A stretch of DNA of 64,000 bases from the NCBI RefSeq assembly GCF_025947145.1, contig NZ_CP109999.1, positions 2,480,001-2,544,000 of the forward strand, in the 5' to 3' direction. The notes below the pieces were generated by a model. It saw only the letters and a list, made by a program, of their open reading frames with translations, ran no database searches and had not been told where the DNA came from. Shown piece by piece: positions 1 to 9,595 of this stretch. The number at the start of each line of letters is the position of its first letter. Position 1 is the first letter of the stretch. Origin of the DNA: Flavobacterium sp. N1994 (GTDB taxonomy: Bacteria > Bacteroidota > Bacteroidia > Flavobacteriales > Flavobacteriaceae). The position numbers were made by a program, and so were the translations under genes.

Positions 1-684
1 TTTGTCATCGGCTGTTAGCCAAATTAGGTTTTTATCTTTACCACGTAAAGCATCAGTTTTGGCGCCAATAGAAATCTTATAACATTCTTTTTTGCCCAAA
101 TTTCCAGCACTTATAGTTTCTTTCCCCATGTATTTTAACGTTACTGGAACTTCTTTTTCATCAAAAACAATCATTAGCGATTGCGTTTGACCTTCTTTGA
201 ATTTACTAAAATCCATAGTCCTTACTTTATAAAAAAGCGAAATTACATCTTGGGTTGTGCCGCCAATAGTAAAAGTCTTTTGAGTTTCAGGTGTATTTTT
301 TTTCTTCGCGGTACTATTTACAGTAGTGCCTTTGAATACATATTTTTCTTTTTTAGTCCAACCTCCTTCGTCAATGCTTCTTTTGTATAAACTAGGTTTT
401 AACGTTTGCGGATTAACATACGATTCATAAACATCTCTGATTTTAAAAAAAGAGTCCCATTTACTATACGTTGCTAGTTCACAACTTAAATGCAAATAAT
501 TATTTTTAGAGGTATTGATACTTTCAGTTGACATAGTAACTTGAGCCAATTGAGTCATTAGGCCACTCATGTTATAGGAGCCAGCAAAAACTAATCTTTC
601 ACCTGGTTTTATACTTTGGTTTCCTTCAGAAGTAAAGGAGCAAAAAACGAAAAGTATACAAAGGATAAATAGTAACTTCTTCAT
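1..684 (-). CDS. DUF3108-type secreted protein, 3' end outside window
   Basis: An open frame runs leftward from an ATG at 682-684 to the window edge without a stop, giving about 228 residues. Residues 1-20 form a signal peptide (MKKLLFILCILFVF then a short polar stretch). The rest fits the DUF3108 family of periplasmic or outer-membrane-associated proteins, with a KPGERLVFAGSYNMSGL-like start, a DVISLFYKVRTMDF segment and the VTLKYMGKETI strand. The family function is unknown. It is divergent from the DUF423 gene. The C-terminus, probably a few dozen residues, lies outside the window. Family assignment is from remembered pattern, not a search. Confidence 0.75.
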   Translation of the reverse strand, partial: MKKLLFILCILFVFCSFTSEGNQSIKPGERLVFAGSYNMSGLMTQLAQVTMSTESINTSKNNYLHLSCELATYSKWDSFFKIRDVYESYVNPQTLKPSLYKRSIDEGGWTKKEKYVFKGTTVNSTAKKKNTPETQKTFTIGGTTQDVISLFYKVRTMDFSKFKEGQTQSLMIVFDEKEVPVTLKYMGKETISAGNLGKKECYKISIGAKTDALRGKDKNLIWLTADDK

Positions 685-777
685 AATTGTAAAATAATGG
701 TGCAAATATAAAATTTTTAAAGTGGTAACTTTAAGAAAAGAAACATGAAATTTCTTTATTGGTAACAAGATAACGGA

Positions 778-785
778 TAAATTTG
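778..785 (+). promoter_or_regulatory. -7 promoter box for the DUF423 gene
   Basis: TAAATTTG matches the Bacteroidota -7 consensus TAnnTTTG. A TTG at 759-761 could be the -33 element, with a slightly short spacing of 16. The expected start of transcription is about 790, leaving a short leader before the ATG at 808. Confidence 0.6.
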
Positions 786-807
786 TGTTTTAGTATATGG
801 ATTTAAT

Positions 808-1194
808 ATGGAAAGAAAAATTATTAGTGTTGCTGCTTTGATGGGATTGACAGCAATCATTTTAGGAGCTTTTGGAGCACATGCTTTAAAAAAACAATTA
901 TCTATTGAAGAGCTAGGGGCATTTGAAACAGGTGTTAAATATCAAATGTATCATGCATTATTTTTATTGTTTTTGGGAGTCACTACTTTATTAAACGAAA
1001 AATCCAAAAAGAGGGTATTGCAATTGGTGATTTTTGGAGTACTTTTCTTCTCAGGGTCAATTTATTTATTGACCACAAAAGCCATATCAGGAATCGATTT
1101 TAAATTTATTGGAATAATAACACCTATTGGTGGAGCCTTATTAATAGGGGCTTGGAGCCTTTTATTCTGGAATGTTTGGAAAGTAAAAAGATAA
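808..1194 (+). CDS. DUF423 family membrane protein
   Basis: A 128-residue protein with four predicted membrane helices (about 6-24, 46-64, 70-90 and 98-122) and the family's typical N-terminal stretch ending GAFGAHALKK. DUF423 (YwdK-like) proteins are small inner-membrane proteins of unknown biochemical role. Length agrees with the family. It is a single gene with its own promoter box just upstream, followed by pckA, which also has its own promoter box. Confidence 0.85.
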   Translation: MERKIISVAALMGLTAIILGAFGAHALKKQLSIEELGAFETGVKYQMYHALFLLFLGVTTLLNEKSKKRVLQLVIFGVLFFSGSIYLLTTKAISGIDFKFIGIITPIGGALLIGAWSLLFWNVWKVKR

Positions 1195-1232
1195 TATTTC
1201 AATAAATAAAATAGTTTCTAAAATTTAATTTT

Positions 1233-1240
1233 TACCTTTG
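1233..1240 (+). promoter_or_regulatory. -7 promoter box for pckA
   Basis: TACCTTTG fits TAnnTTTG. Transcription would begin near 1246, so the first possible ATG (1255) would have almost no leader. This favours the ATG at 1276. No clear -33 TTG was seen at the right distance. Confidence 0.6.
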
Positions 1241-1275
1241 CCGTCTAATTTATAATGCAACACAAACTAATTTCT

Positions 1276-2901
1276 ATGGAGAACTACGCTCAAATTACGA
1301 AATCGATTTCGTTAGAAAAATATGGGATTAAAAATGTTCAAGAAATAATTCATAATCCATCCTACGAACAATTATACATTGATGAATTAAATCCAAATTT
1401 AGAGGGTTTTGAAAAAGGACAATTAACTGAACTTGGAGCTATAAATGTTATGACAGGTGTTTTTACCGGTCGGTCTCCAAAAGACAAATATATTGTTAAA
1501 GATAGCATAACCGAAAATACCATTTGGTGGAATTCAGATAAAGCAGCGAATGACAATAAACCTATTTCGCAAAACACTTGGAACGCCCTAAAAGGGAACA
1601 CCACAGATCAGTTATCAGGCAAGAAATTATATGTTGTCGATGCCTTTTGTGGAGCCAATGAAAATACAAGATTAAAAGTTCGTTTCATTATGGAAGTGGC
1701 TTGGCAAGCTCATTTTGTCATCAATATGTTTATTCGTCCAACCGAAGAAGAATTAGAAAGCTTTGGAGAACCTGATTTCATTGTAATGAATGGTTCTAAA
1801 ACGTCATTCAAAGAATATGCAGATTATGGGTTAAATTCAGAAGTATATATCGCTTTCAACTTGACTGAGAAAATCCAAATTATTGGAGGTACTTGGTATG
1901 GTGGTGAGATGAAAAAAGGAATGTTTGCCATGATGAATTATTACTTGCCATTGCAAGGAATTGCTTCTATGCACTGTTCTGCTAATAAAGGAACGGCTGG
2001 AGATGTTGCTGTTTTCTTTGGTTTATCCGGAACAGGAAAGACAACACTTTCAACAGATCCAAAAAGAGAATTAATTGGTGATGATGAACACGGATGGGAT
2101 AATGAAGGAGTCTTCAATTTTGAAGGAGGATGTTATGCCAAAACTATCGATTTAAGCAAAGAAAATGAACCTGATATTTATGATGCCATCAAAAAAGATG
2201 CATTATTGGAAAATGTTACTGTTGATTCGGATGGAAAAATAGATTTTAAAGACACTTCTGTAACGCAAAATACAAGAGTTTCTTATCCTATTTATCACAT
2301 TCACAATATTGTAAAACCAATTTCAAAAGCAGGACATGCTAACAAAGTAATTTTCTTAACGGCAGATGCTTTTGGAGTTATGCCACCAGTTTCAAAGTTA
2401 ACACCTGAGCAAACTAAATATTATTTTCTTTCAGGTTTTACAGCTAAATTAGCAGGAACAGAAAGAGGAGTGACACAACCAGAACCTACTTTTTCAGCAT
2501 GTTTTGGAAAAGCTTTTTTAACATTACATCCAACTAAATATGGAGAGGAATTAGTTAAGAAGATGGAACAAAACAATGCCAAAGCCTATATGGTAAACAC
2601 AGGTTGGAACGGAACAGGGAAACGTATTTCTATCAAAGATACCCGTGCAATCATTGATGCCATTTTAGATGGTTCGATAGAAAAAGCAGAAACCAAAACA
2701 GTTCCAGTTTTTAATTTAGAAATTCCAACTTCTTTACATGATGTAAATGCAGCAATTTTAGATCCTAGAGATACTTATGAAAATGTTTCTGATTGGAATA
2801 CTAAGGCTGCAGATTTAGCCTCACGGTTTGTTAAAAATTTCGAACAATATACAGATAATAATGAAGGTCAAAGTTTAGTAAAAGCTGGGCCGCAACTATA
2901 A
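1276..2901 (+). CDS. pckA: ATP-dependent phosphoenolpyruvate carboxykinase
   Basis: Converts oxaloacetate plus ATP to phosphoenolpyruvate, CO2 and ADP, the first committed step of gluconeogenesis in the cytosol. Visible motifs are the substrate-binding GRSPKDK near residue 66, the [12 protein letters not shown] lysine region, the P-loop [11 protein letters not shown] near residue 250 and the metal-site GDDEHGWD just after. Length of about 541 residues agrees with the ATP-type enzyme. I chose the ATG at 1276 because the promoter box at 1233-1240 puts the transcript start close to the earlier in-frame ATG at 1255. A bidirectional terminator follows. Confidence 0.97.
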   Translation: MENYAQITKSISLEKYGIKNVQEIIHNPSYEQLYIDELNPNLEGFEKGQLTELGAINVMTGVFTGRSPKDKYIVKDSITENTIWWNSDKAANDNKPISQNTWNALKGNTTDQLSGKKLYVVDAFCGANENTRLKVRFIMEVAWQAHFVINMFIRPTEEELESFGEPDFIVMNGSKTSFKEYADYGLNSEVYIAFNLTEKIQIIGGTWYGGEMKKGMFAMMNYYLPLQGIASMHCSANKGTAGDVAVFFGLSGTGKTTLSTDPKRELIGDDEHGWDNEGVFNFEGGCYAKTIDLSKENEPDIYDAIKKDALLENVTVDSDGKIDFKDTSVTQNTRVSYPIYHIHNIVKPISKAGHANKVIFLTADAFGVMPPVSKLTPEQTKYYFLSGFTAKLAGTERGVTQPEPTFSACFGKAFLTLHPTKYGEELVKKMEQNNAKAYMVNTGWNGTGKRISIKDTRAIIDAILDGSIEKAETKTVPVFNLEIPTSLHDVNAAILDPRDTYENVSDWNTKAADLASRFVKNFEQYTDNNEGQSLVKAGPQL

Positions 2902-2923
2902 TAACAAACAAACCTAACCAAAG

Positions 2924-2960
2924 AAAAAAGCCATTCTCAATTAAGAGAATGGCTTTTTTT
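2924..2960. terminator. Bidirectional terminator between pckA and hemD
   Basis: A 15-bp inverted repeat (2924-2938 with 2945-2959) around a 6-nt loop, with an A-tract on the left and a T-tract on the right. It can end both convergent transcripts. Confidence 0.9.
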
Positions 2961-2976
2961 ATAACTTTATGTTCTT

Positions 2977-3735
2977 TTACTTTCCTTTATTAGCATCAGC
3001 TATATATCTTTCTAAAGCCATCGTCATAGATGGGGTTTCTGGTGTTGGTGCTAAAATATCTATTCTCAAACCATGTTCTAAAGCTTCTTTTTGAGTAGTA
3101 CTTCCAAAAACCGCAATACGAGTATTGTTTTGTTGGAAATCTGGGAAGTTTTTGAATAACGATTTGATTCCAGTTGGACTAAAGAAAGCTAAAACATCAT
3201 AATAAACATCTGCTAAGTCAGAAAGATCACTCATTACTGTTTTGTAAAAAGTTCCTTGTGTCCACTCTACTTTTAAATTATTTAATGTTTGAGGAACATC
3301 AAAATTCAACTGATCTGAAGCAGGTAATAAGAATTTCTCTTCTTTATATTTTTTGATAAGAGGTGACAAATCGACAAAGTCTTTTTGTCCCACATATATT
3401 TTACGTTTTCTATAAACCACATACTTCTGTAAGTAAAAAGCAATGGCTTCTGATTGGCAAAAATATTTTAGGTCTTCAGGAACCTTATAACGCATTTCTT
3501 CAGCCACTCTAAAAAAATGGTCAACAGAATTTCTGCTTGTTAAGATAATTGCCGTAAAGTTATTTAGGTCAATTTTTTGAGCTCTAACATCTTTTGCACT
3601 TACACCTTCAACATGGATAAATGATCGAAAATCAATTTTTACCTTATGTTTTTGTTGTAACTCAAAATAAGGCGAATTCTCTACTTTGGGTTCTGGCTGT
3701 GACACCAAAATTGTTTTCACTTTCAAATTTGACAT
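2977..3735 (-). CDS. hemD: Uroporphyrinogen-III synthase
   Basis: Cyclises hydroxymethylbilane to uroporphyrinogen III in heme and siroheme synthesis. The 252-residue protein has the two-lobed HemD pattern: an N-terminal ILVSQPEP strand, an AIILTSRNSVDHFF segment near residue 65, and a second lobe with VLAFFSPTGIKSLF and RIAVFGSTTQKEALEHGLR. The last is the family's conserved TTA-like loop. Sequence conservation in HemD is low, so the call rests on order of motifs and length. It lies 1 nt downstream of the DUF4271 gene, an arrangement I recognise from other Flavobacteriaceae, and should be co-transcribed with it. Confidence 0.85.
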   Translation of the reverse strand: MSNLKVKTILVSQPEPKVENSPYFELQQKHKVKIDFRSFIHVEGVSAKDVRAQKIDLNNFTAIILTSRNSVDHFFRVAEEMRYKVPEDLKYFCQSEAIAFYLQKYVVYRKRKIYVGQKDFVDLSPLIKKYKEEKFLLPASDQLNFDVPQTLNNLKVEWTQGTFYKTVMSDLSDLADVYYDVLAFFSPTGIKSLFKNFPDFQQNNTRIAVFGSTTQKEALEHGLRIDILAPTPETPSMTMALERYIADANKGK

Positions 3736-3736
3736 T

Positions 3737-4411
3737 CTAATGTGCTAAATTTTTTGTAATCAAATAATATATAAAATAGTAGGGCGCTATTTCAAGTGCG
3801 CAAAGATACAAAATAAAATAAAACAACTTACCTATCAGTAAGTTTTGATAAATCTTTAGCGAAATGAGATATGTGTATAAATTAATTGCCAAAATCACAC
3901 CAATAATGCAAAAAAGCAAAACATTTGATGAAGAATTATTATAAAATAAATAGATATTAATAGGTAACAACACAACGCCAATAAATGTTCGGTAACTTAC
4001 TTTTTGTAAATTAAATTGTTCCGTAAATTCCTCTATATTAAAAATAGTAGCTACTATTTTTTCTATTAAAAATTTTGAGAGCACAAATATGCCAAAAAAG
4101 GTAAAAATTCGTAGAAAGATTATCCAATCAGTTTTCGAAACATAACCAAGAGAATGTAACAGTAATTGGATAAAAAATGAAAACGAAATAACTTGAACTA
4201 TAAATAAAAGTATCGTAAAACCACTCATTAAATGGGAGGTGTCTTTGTATATTTTGATATATTTATCCGAAATCAAAATTCTCAAGAACTCGCTGAACCG
4301 AGTTTCAAAAACAGTTCTTGAAATTGCAATCAAAGCAAACGAAAGTATAAATAAATACGTAGCCCAATCTCTAGGTTCTAAAACTCTCGGCTGTAAATAA
4401 GTTGCTATCAT
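3737..4411 (-). CDS. DUF4271 membrane protein
   Basis: A 224-residue protein with about six membrane helices (roughly 16-32, 62-85, 95-116, 142-158, 163-186 and 196-218). The N-terminal RDWATYLF motif precedes helix 1, as in the DUF4271 family of Bacteroidota. No biochemical function is known. It is the first gene of a two-gene unit with hemD. A -7 box at 4420-4427 ends only 8 nt before the ATG, so the mRNA leader must be very short or absent. Confidence 0.8.
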   Translation of the reverse strand: MIATYLQPRVLEPRDWATYLFILSFALIAISRTVFETRFSEFLRILISDKYIKIYKDTSHLMSGFTILLFIVQVISFSFFIQLLLHSLGYVSKTDWIIFLRIFTFFGIFVLSKFLIEKIVATIFNIEEFTEQFNLQKVSYRTFIGVVLLPINIYLFYNNSSSNVLLFCIIGVILAINLYTYLISLKIYQNLLIGKLFYFILYLCALEIAPYYFIYYLITKNLAH

Positions 4412-4419
4412 AATCCCGA

Positions 4420-4427
4420 CAAAATTA
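4420..4427 (-). promoter_or_regulatory. -7 promoter box for DUF4271-hemD
   Basis: On the minus strand this reads TAATTTTG, a match to TAnnTTTG. Transcription would start about 0-3 nt before the DUF4271 ATG. Confidence 0.5.
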
Positions 4428-4487
4428 CTAATTTTTTATTTGTTAAATTATTATAAAATTATTAAGATAGTGCTCTGATAAAAAGTT

Positions 4488-4495
4488 TATTTTTG
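4488..4495 (+). promoter_or_regulatory. -7 promoter box for the DPM1-like gene
   Basis: TATTTTTG matches TAnnTTTG. The ATG at 4518 lies 22 nt downstream. No convincing -33 box. Confidence 0.55.
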
Positions 4496-4517
4496 CAACG
4501 AAGTATGACAGTATTTT

Positions 4518-5243
4518 ATGAGCGACGGCATTGTAATTATTCCTACCTATAACGAAATTGAAAACATCGAAAGTATTATTCGAGCTGTATTTTCTTTACC
4601 AAAGCAGTTTCATGTTTTAATTGTCGATGATAATTCGCCAGATAGAACAGCTGAAAAAGTGATTGAACTTCAAGCCGAATTTCCGAATCAGTTATTTTTA
4701 TCCGTAAGAAAGAAAAAGTCAGGTTTGGGAACAGCCTATGTACACGGTTTCAAATGGGCATTAAAACATCATTACGAGTATATTTTTGAAATGGATGCCG
4801 ATTTTTCACACAATCCTAATGATTTAGAGCGATTGTATGATGCTTGCAAAAATAATGGAGCTGATTTAGCCATCGGTTCTAGATATGTTACTGGAGTAAA
4901 TGTTGTAAATTGGCCTTTAAGTAGAATTTTACTTTCTTATTTTGCATCGGTTTATGTGAGAATGATAACGGGGATGAAAATCATGGATGCCACAGCAGGG
5001 TTTATTTGTTATCATCGAGAAGTGTTAGAAAAAATAAATCTGGATAAAATAAAGTTTATCGGGTATGCGTTTCAAATAGAAATGAAATATAGGGCTTTTG
5101 CCAAAAATTTCAACATACAAGAAGTTCCAGTCATCTTCACAGATAGAACTAAAGGCCAATCAAAAATGAGCGGCTCCATTATAAAAGAAGCAATATTTGG
5201 AGTTATTTCCTTGAGATTCAGGAAGTTTTTAAACCAATTATAA
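4518..5243 (+). CDS. Polyprenol-phosphate mannosyl/glucosyltransferase (GT2, DPM1-like)
   Basis: Family 2 glycosyltransferase expected to move a sugar from a nucleotide donor to a polyprenyl phosphate at the inner face of the cytoplasmic membrane. Motifs are IPTYNEIENIE at residues 7-17, the donor-site VDDNSPDRTAEK near 36, and the metal-binding EMDADFSHNP near 92. ATAGFICYHREVLEKI and the FTDRTKGQSKMSGSI tail are typical of dolichol-phosphate mannose synthases. At 241 residues it lacks the membrane anchor that some relatives carry. It lies 9 nt upstream of dihydroorotase. The sugar and lipid cannot be read from the sequence. Confidence 0.87.
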   Translation: MSDGIVIIPTYNEIENIESIIRAVFSLPKQFHVLIVDDNSPDRTAEKVIELQAEFPNQLFLSVRKKKSGLGTAYVHGFKWALKHHYEYIFEMDADFSHNPNDLERLYDACKNNGADLAIGSRYVTGVNVVNWPLSRILLSYFASVYVRMITGMKIMDATAGFICYHREVLEKINLDKIKFIGYAFQIEMKYRAFAKNFNIQEVPVIFTDRTKGQSKMSGSIIKEAIFGVISLRFRKFLNQL

Positions 5244-5252
5244 AGACCAAAA

Positions 5253-6593
5253 ATGAACACCGTTTTAATTAAGAATGCCAAAATTGTAAATGAAGGGACG
5301 ATTCTTGAAGGAGACGTTTTGATAGAAAACGAGTTTATTGTCGAAATTGCTGAAAGTATTAGTCCAAAATTATCCAGTTGTAAAATCATTGATGCTGAAG
5401 GGAGTTATTTAATTCCTGGTGCAATCGATGACCAAGTGCATTTTCGCGAACCAGGACTGACACACAAGGGCGATATTGCTTCCGAAAGTAGAGCGGCTGT
5501 TGCAGGAGGAATTACTTCATTTATTGAGCAACCTAATACCATTCCGAACGCTGTAACACAAGAGATTTTAGAAGAGAAATACCAAATTGCATCAAAAACT
5601 TCGTATGCCAATTATTCCTTTATGATGGGCGGAACGAATGATAATTTGGAAGAAATTTTAAAAACAAATCCAAAAAATGTGGCTGGATTAAAATTATTTC
5701 TCGGCTCGTCAACAGGTAATATGTTAGTCGATAATGATGAGTCTTTAGAAAAAATATTTTCTAGTACAAAATTGTTAATTGCAGTGCATTGCGAAGATGA
5801 AGCCACTATAAAAGCCAATTTAGAACGATACAAATTGCAATTTGGAGAAGATATTCCTGTAGAATGTCATCATTTAATTCGAAGTGCAGAAGCCTGTTAT
5901 CTTTCTTCTTCCAAAGCAATAGCTTTAGCAAAAAAGACAGGAGCAAGATTGCATATTTTTCATCTTTCTACAGCTAAAGAAATGGAGTTGTTTACCAATA
6001 AAATTCCGTTAGAAGAAAAACAAATCACTGCCGAAGTTTGTATTCACCATCTTTGGTTCTCGGATGAAGATTATAAAACTAAAGGGAATTTGATTAAATG
6101 GAATCCAGCGGTAAAAACGGCTGAAGACAGAGCTGCTTTATGGGAAGCATTGTTAGATGATAGAATTGATGTTATTGCCACGGATCATGCGCCACATACT
6201 TTAGAGGAAAAACAGCAGTCTTATTTGAAAGCTCCATCAGGAGGACCCTTAGTGCAACATGCTGTTGTAGCTATGTTTGAAGCTAGCCATCAAGGAAAAA
6301 TTTCGGTAGTTAAAATTGTCGAAAAGATGTGTCACAATCCAGCAAAGATTTTTAAAATTGAAAAAAGAGGCTTCATCAAAGAAGGATTTTATGCTGATTT
6401 AGTTATTGTAAATCCTGGTTTACCATGGAATGTGAAGAAAGAAAACATTTTGGCCAAATGCGGATGGTCACCGTTTGAAGGATATAATTTTAAGTCAAGA
6501 ATTACTCATACTTTTGTAAACGGCGAGTTGGTGTATCAAAATTTTAAAGTCAAAGAAACTCCTGTTGGAAAGCGTTTGCTTTTCGATAGATAA
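5253..6593 (+). CDS. pyrC: Dihydroorotase
   Basis: Closes carbamoyl-aspartate to dihydroorotate in pyrimidine synthesis. The 446-residue amidohydrolase has DDQVHFREPG at residues 59-68, a GLKLFLGSSTGNMLV segment near 142, metal-ligand histidines in AVHCEDE and LHIFHLST, and ATDHAPHT near 311 with the catalytic Asp. The usual HxH of the first strand is Gln61-Val-His63. I recognise this QVH form from other Bacteroidota dihydroorotases such as the Porphyromonas enzyme, so it is a lineage trait rather than decay. It follows the DPM1-like gene by 9 nt and is followed by the DUF4296 gene. Confidence 0.93.
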   Translation: MNTVLIKNAKIVNEGTILEGDVLIENEFIVEIAESISPKLSSCKIIDAEGSYLIPGAIDDQVHFREPGLTHKGDIASESRAAVAGGITSFIEQPNTIPNAVTQEILEEKYQIASKTSYANYSFMMGGTNDNLEEILKTNPKNVAGLKLFLGSSTGNMLVDNDESLEKIFSSTKLLIAVHCEDEATIKANLERYKLQFGEDIPVECHHLIRSAEACYLSSSKAIALAKKTGARLHIFHLSTAKEMELFTNKIPLEEKQITAEVCIHHLWFSDEDYKTKGNLIKWNPAVKTAEDRAALWEALLDDRIDVIATDHAPHTLEEKQQSYLKAPSGGPLVQHAVVAMFEASHQGKISVVKIVEKMCHNPAKIFKIEKRGFIKEGFYADLVIVNPGLPWNVKKENILAKCGWSPFEGYNFKSRITHTFVNGELVYQNFKVKETPVGKRLLFDR

Positions 6594-6603
6594 AATCATA
6601 AAA

Positions 6604-7011
6604 ATGAAGAAAAATATTTTCCTTGTTTGTTTGTTGTTTGTTGTTTTTGGTTGTCACAAGAGTACGATTGAAAAGCCAAACAACTTAATTGAGAAAGATA
6701 AAATGATAGACATTTTATATGACATGTCTTTGTTAGAAGCTATTAAAACTCAAAACATCAATGGAGGCATGACCAATAAAGCCGCTAATGAATATATTTA
6801 TAAAAAGTATAAAATTGATAGTGTTCAGTTTGTAAAAAGCAATAAATACTATGCCTCTAATTTGGATGAATACAAAAAAATGTTTGAAAAAATTAAGGAA
6901 AGATTAAATAACGAGATAGCAAAAACAGATGAGGAATTGAAAAAGAATGGCCAACCCGTTCCGACAAATCCTAATAGCACTTCAAATTCAGATACTCCTC
7001 AAGTCCAGTAA
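6604..7011 (+). CDS. DUF4296 lipoprotein
   Basis: 135 residues from the ATG at 6604. The signal peptide ends in a lipobox (FVVFGC), so the mature protein should be lipid-anchored at a Cys near residue 17. The remainder contains the DUF4296 pattern, with MIDILYDMSLLEAIK followed by the YKKYKIDSVQF helix pair, and ends in a low-complexity Asn/Ser/Thr/Pro tail. Function unknown. The upstream in-frame ATG at 6565 lies inside dihydroorotase and would put charged residues before the signal peptide, so it was not used. The stop abuts the stop of the convergent SDR gene with no gap. Confidence 0.82.
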   Translation: MKKNIFLVCLLFVVFGCHKSTIEKPNNLIEKDKMIDILYDMSLLEAIKTQNINGGMTNKAANEYIYKKYKIDSVQFVKSNKYYASNLDEYKKMFEKIKERLNNEIAKTDEELKKNGQPVPTNPNSTSNSDTPQVQ

Positions 7012-8007
7012 TTATTGTTGCAAACGAACGACTTCTTGAATAACAATATCAATGCTTTGAAACTCAAAATTCAGAGCATTTTTTATTTTAAAGTTTGAAA
7101 TTTCATCCTCATTTAGCAAAGAAGAAGCACTATACTTTGATAGTTTCCTTTTGGTTCTGAAAACGGTTGAAACTAACCAATCCAATCTCCACCCCAGATT
7201 TAAAAGCCATGGTTTTGCTTCAATAGTTGGTTTTTTGACTTTTAGCTTGTCGGCAATTTCAAAAATTATTTTTTTAAAGGAACTATTTTCAGCAATCACT
7301 ATAAATCGTTCGCCAGTACTATCTCCATTCATTAATTGGGTCATTATTTTCACTACATCAGTAACGCCAACGTAACCTGTTGAACCTAAAGTATAAAAAG
7401 GGAATCCGTTTTTTATGGCAGAGAAAAATGTTCCGCTTCCTTGATTCCAGAAACCGGCTCCAAAAATCACTCCTGGATTTACAATAACCACATTTAAACC
7501 TTCTTGGTGTCCGCGCCAAACTTCTATTTCCGCACCGTATTTTGAAATGGCATAATCGCTATGAGGAGTTTCTGGATTCCATTCTGTTTCTTCTGTGATT
7601 TGGGTTTCATGAGAAGCCAAACTCCCCAAAGCTGCTATGGAACTTACATGACACATTTTTTTGATATTATATGCCAAGCAAAAATTCACAATATTAGCAG
7701 TGCCTTCTATGTTTATTTTTCGAAGTAAGTTTTCGTCATTGGGGTCATAGGAAATTAAACCAGCGCAATGGTAGACATAATCTATGTTTTGGAATGCATT
7801 TTCTAAGGAAGGAACATCAATAATATCAGCTTGTGCCCATTCTATTTTAGAGAATGAGGATTCTTTTTGATGGAGTTTGAAAAGCGATTTTGTTTTATCG
7901 ATTGATTTAGGTTCTCTGTAAATAGCCCTAATAGCATCTTCATTTTCAACCAAATGAAGAAGCAAATGTGCTCCCACTAAACCTGTTCCGCCTGTTACTA
8001 ATATCAT
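7012..8007 (-). CDS. NAD(P)-dependent epimerase/dehydratase (extended SDR)
   Basis: 331 residues with the Rossmann TGGTGLVG loop at 5-12, the HVSS strand near 120 and the catalytic Tyr152/Lys156 pair in YAISK. These are hallmarks of extended short-chain dehydrogenases. The NPGVIFGAGFW segment and overall layout resemble the dihydroflavonol-reductase/UDP-glucose 4-epimerase branch. The substrate is not predictable. The gene stands alone on the minus strand. The region upstream holds a short copy of the dispersed repeat (8082-8126). Confidence 0.85.
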   Translation of the reverse strand: MILVTGGTGLVGAHLLLHLVENEDAIRAIYREPKSIDKTKSLFKLHQKESSFSKIEWAQADIIDVPSLENAFQNIDYVYHCAGLISYDPNDENLLRKINIEGTANIVNFCLAYNIKKMCHVSSIAALGSLASHETQITEETEWNPETPHSDYAISKYGAEIEVWRGHQEGLNVVIVNPGVIFGAGFWNQGSGTFFSAIKNGFPFYTLGSTGYVGVTDVVKIMTQLMNGDSTGERFIVIAENSSFKKIIFEIADKLKVKKPTIEAKPWLLNLGWRLDWLVSTVFRTKRKLSKYSASSLLNEDEISNFKIKNALNFEFQSIDIVIQEVVRLQQ

Positions 8008-8081
8008 GCGGTAAAGATAAATAGATTGTTAGATTTTTGGATAGTTAGTGACGAGAAAAAGTAAGCCCAAAGACTTTCTAT

Positions 8082-8126
8082 TAGCCCTGATTGTAGCGGC
8101 ACCAAAGTAGAGCGGAAAGCGGGAAT
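8082..8126 (+). repeat. Dispersed intergenic repeat, short form (copy D)
   Basis: Begins TAGCCCTGATTGTAGCGGCA and continues to GCGGAAAGCGGGAAT. It aligns end to end with the copy at 36621-36674 and lacks the hairpin core of the two long copies. It lies between the 5' ends of the SDR gene and tyrS, upstream of the tyrS promoter box. Confidence 0.8.
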
Positions 8127-8179
8127 ATGGATTACTGATAAATCCCAAACCATTCGCTTCTAAAATTCCCAATTCTGCT

Positions 8180-8187
8180 TATATTTG
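8180..8187 (+). promoter_or_regulatory. -7 promoter box for tyrS
   Basis: TATATTTG matches TAnnTTTG. A transcript starting near 8193 leaves about 70 nt before the ATG at 8264, but only about 10 nt before the alternative ATG at 8204. Confidence 0.65.
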
Positions 8188-8263
8188 CGCAAATTATTTT
8201 AGAATGACACGAGCCTGTATGGCGACTGCATCGAACACCTTGAACAAATACAAAATAAGTGAG

Positions 8264-9565
8264 ATGAATAATCTAGTAGAAGAATTAAAATGGCGTGGTT
8301 TGTATCACGACAGCATGCCTGGAACCGAAGAACAATTACTCAAGGAAGCTACGACCGCTTATATTGGTTTTGATCCAACGGCTGATTCGTTGCATATTGG
8401 AAGTATGGTGCAGATTATTTTGCTACTTCATTTGAAAAATTTTGGGCACAAACCGATTGCTTTGGTAGGTGGGGCTACAGGAATGATTGGGGATCCTTCG
8501 GGGAAATCGGATGAGCGTAATTTGCTTAATGAAGAACAGTTGGCTAAAAACGTAGCTGGAATTAAAAGTGTACTCTCTCGATTTTTAGATTTTAGTCAGA
8601 CGGGTCCCAATGCGCCTGTGATGGTGAACAATTATGATTGGATGAAAGATTTCTCTTTTATCAACTTTGCACGTGATGTGGGAAAAAGAATTACGGTGAA
8701 TTATATGATGGCAAAAGATTCGGTGAAGAAACGTTTGTCGGGAGAAGCTGGAGATGGAATGTCGTTTACTGAGTTTACTTATCAATTGATACAAGGCTAC
8801 GATTTTTATCATTTGCACAAGCATTACAATTGTGTTTTGCAGATGGGAGGTTCTGACCAATGGGGAAATATCACCACAGGAACGGAATTAGTTCGAAGAA
8901 TGAATCCGAATACAGAGGCTAAGGCTTTTGCTTTGACGACTCCGTTAATTACAAAAGCGGATGGTTCTAAATTTGGGAAGTCAGAAGGAGGGAATATTTG
9001 GCTGGATGCTGATAAGACTTCGGTGTATAAATTTTACCAATTTTGGTTGAATACTTCGGATGAAGATTCGGAGAAGTATATTAAGATTTTTACGTTTTTA
9101 GATAAAGAAGTTATTGATGCTTTGATTGCTGAACATAAAGAAGCGCCACATTTGCGTGTGTTGCAAAGAAAATTAGCAGAAGAAGTTACGATATTAGTTC
9201 ATGGAAAAGATGAATTAGATAAAGCGATTCAGGCTTCCAATATTTTGTTTGGAAATGCTACTGCAGATGATTTGAAACAATTGGATGAAGCTACTTTTTT
9301 AGAAGTTTTTGATGGTGTTCCTCAAGCTGAGATTTCAAAAGGAGATATTGAAACAGGAATTAATATTGTGGACGTGTTGAATGAGAAATCTGGGTTTTTA
9401 AAATCGAATGGTGAGGCTAGACGAGCTTTGGCAGAGAATTCGATTTCGGTAAACAAAGAAAAAGTAACTGAGGAATTTCAATTGACTACAAAGGATTTGA
9501 TAAATCAACAGTTTGTTTTATTACAACGTGGCAAGAAGAATTATTTTGTGATACGAGTTAAATAA
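8264..9565 (+). CDS. tyrS: Tyrosyl-tRNA synthetase
   Basis: Charges tRNA-Tyr. A class I synthetase of 433 residues from the ATG at 8264. The HIGH-like HIGS lies near residue 44 after the GFDPTADSL strand, followed by [14 protein letters not shown] and the tyrosine-site [23 protein letters not shown] and the KMSKS-equivalent KFGKS near 236 follow. A C-terminal S4-like RNA-binding domain covers about 365-433 ([24 protein letters not shown]). The upstream ATG at 8204 would add 20 residues not expected for TyrRS, so the inner start is preferred. It is monocistronic and ends in a strong terminator. Confidence 0.97.
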   Translation: MNNLVEELKWRGLYHDSMPGTEEQLLKEATTAYIGFDPTADSLHIGSMVQIILLLHLKNFGHKPIALVGGATGMIGDPSGKSDERNLLNEEQLAKNVAGIKSVLSRFLDFSQTGPNAPVMVNNYDWMKDFSFINFARDVGKRITVNYMMAKDSVKKRLSGEAGDGMSFTEFTYQLIQGYDFYHLHKHYNCVLQMGGSDQWGNITTGTELVRRMNPNTEAKAFALTTPLITKADGSKFGKSEGGNIWLDADKTSVYKFYQFWLNTSDEDSEKYIKIFTFLDKEVIDALIAEHKEAPHLRVLQRKLAEEVTILVHGKDELDKAIQASNILFGNATADDLKQLDEATFLEVFDGVPQAEISKGDIETGINIVDVLNEKSGFLKSNGEARRALAENSISVNKEKVTEEFQLTTKDLINQQFVLLQRGKKNYFVIRVK

Positions 9566-9595
9566 AAAAAGGAACCATTTGGTTCCTTTTTTTAT
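9564..9595. terminator. Bidirectional terminator after tyrS
   Basis: A 13-bp perfect inverted repeat (9564-9576 with 9581-9593), loop ATTT, A-tract left and T-tract right. It overlaps the tyrS stop region and the 3' end of the convergent gene at 9592. Confidence 0.88.

Noticed and set aside
181..390. A 69-residue plus-strand open frame
   Set aside because: It lies antisense inside the DUF3108 gene, has no promoter and no recognisable protein features.
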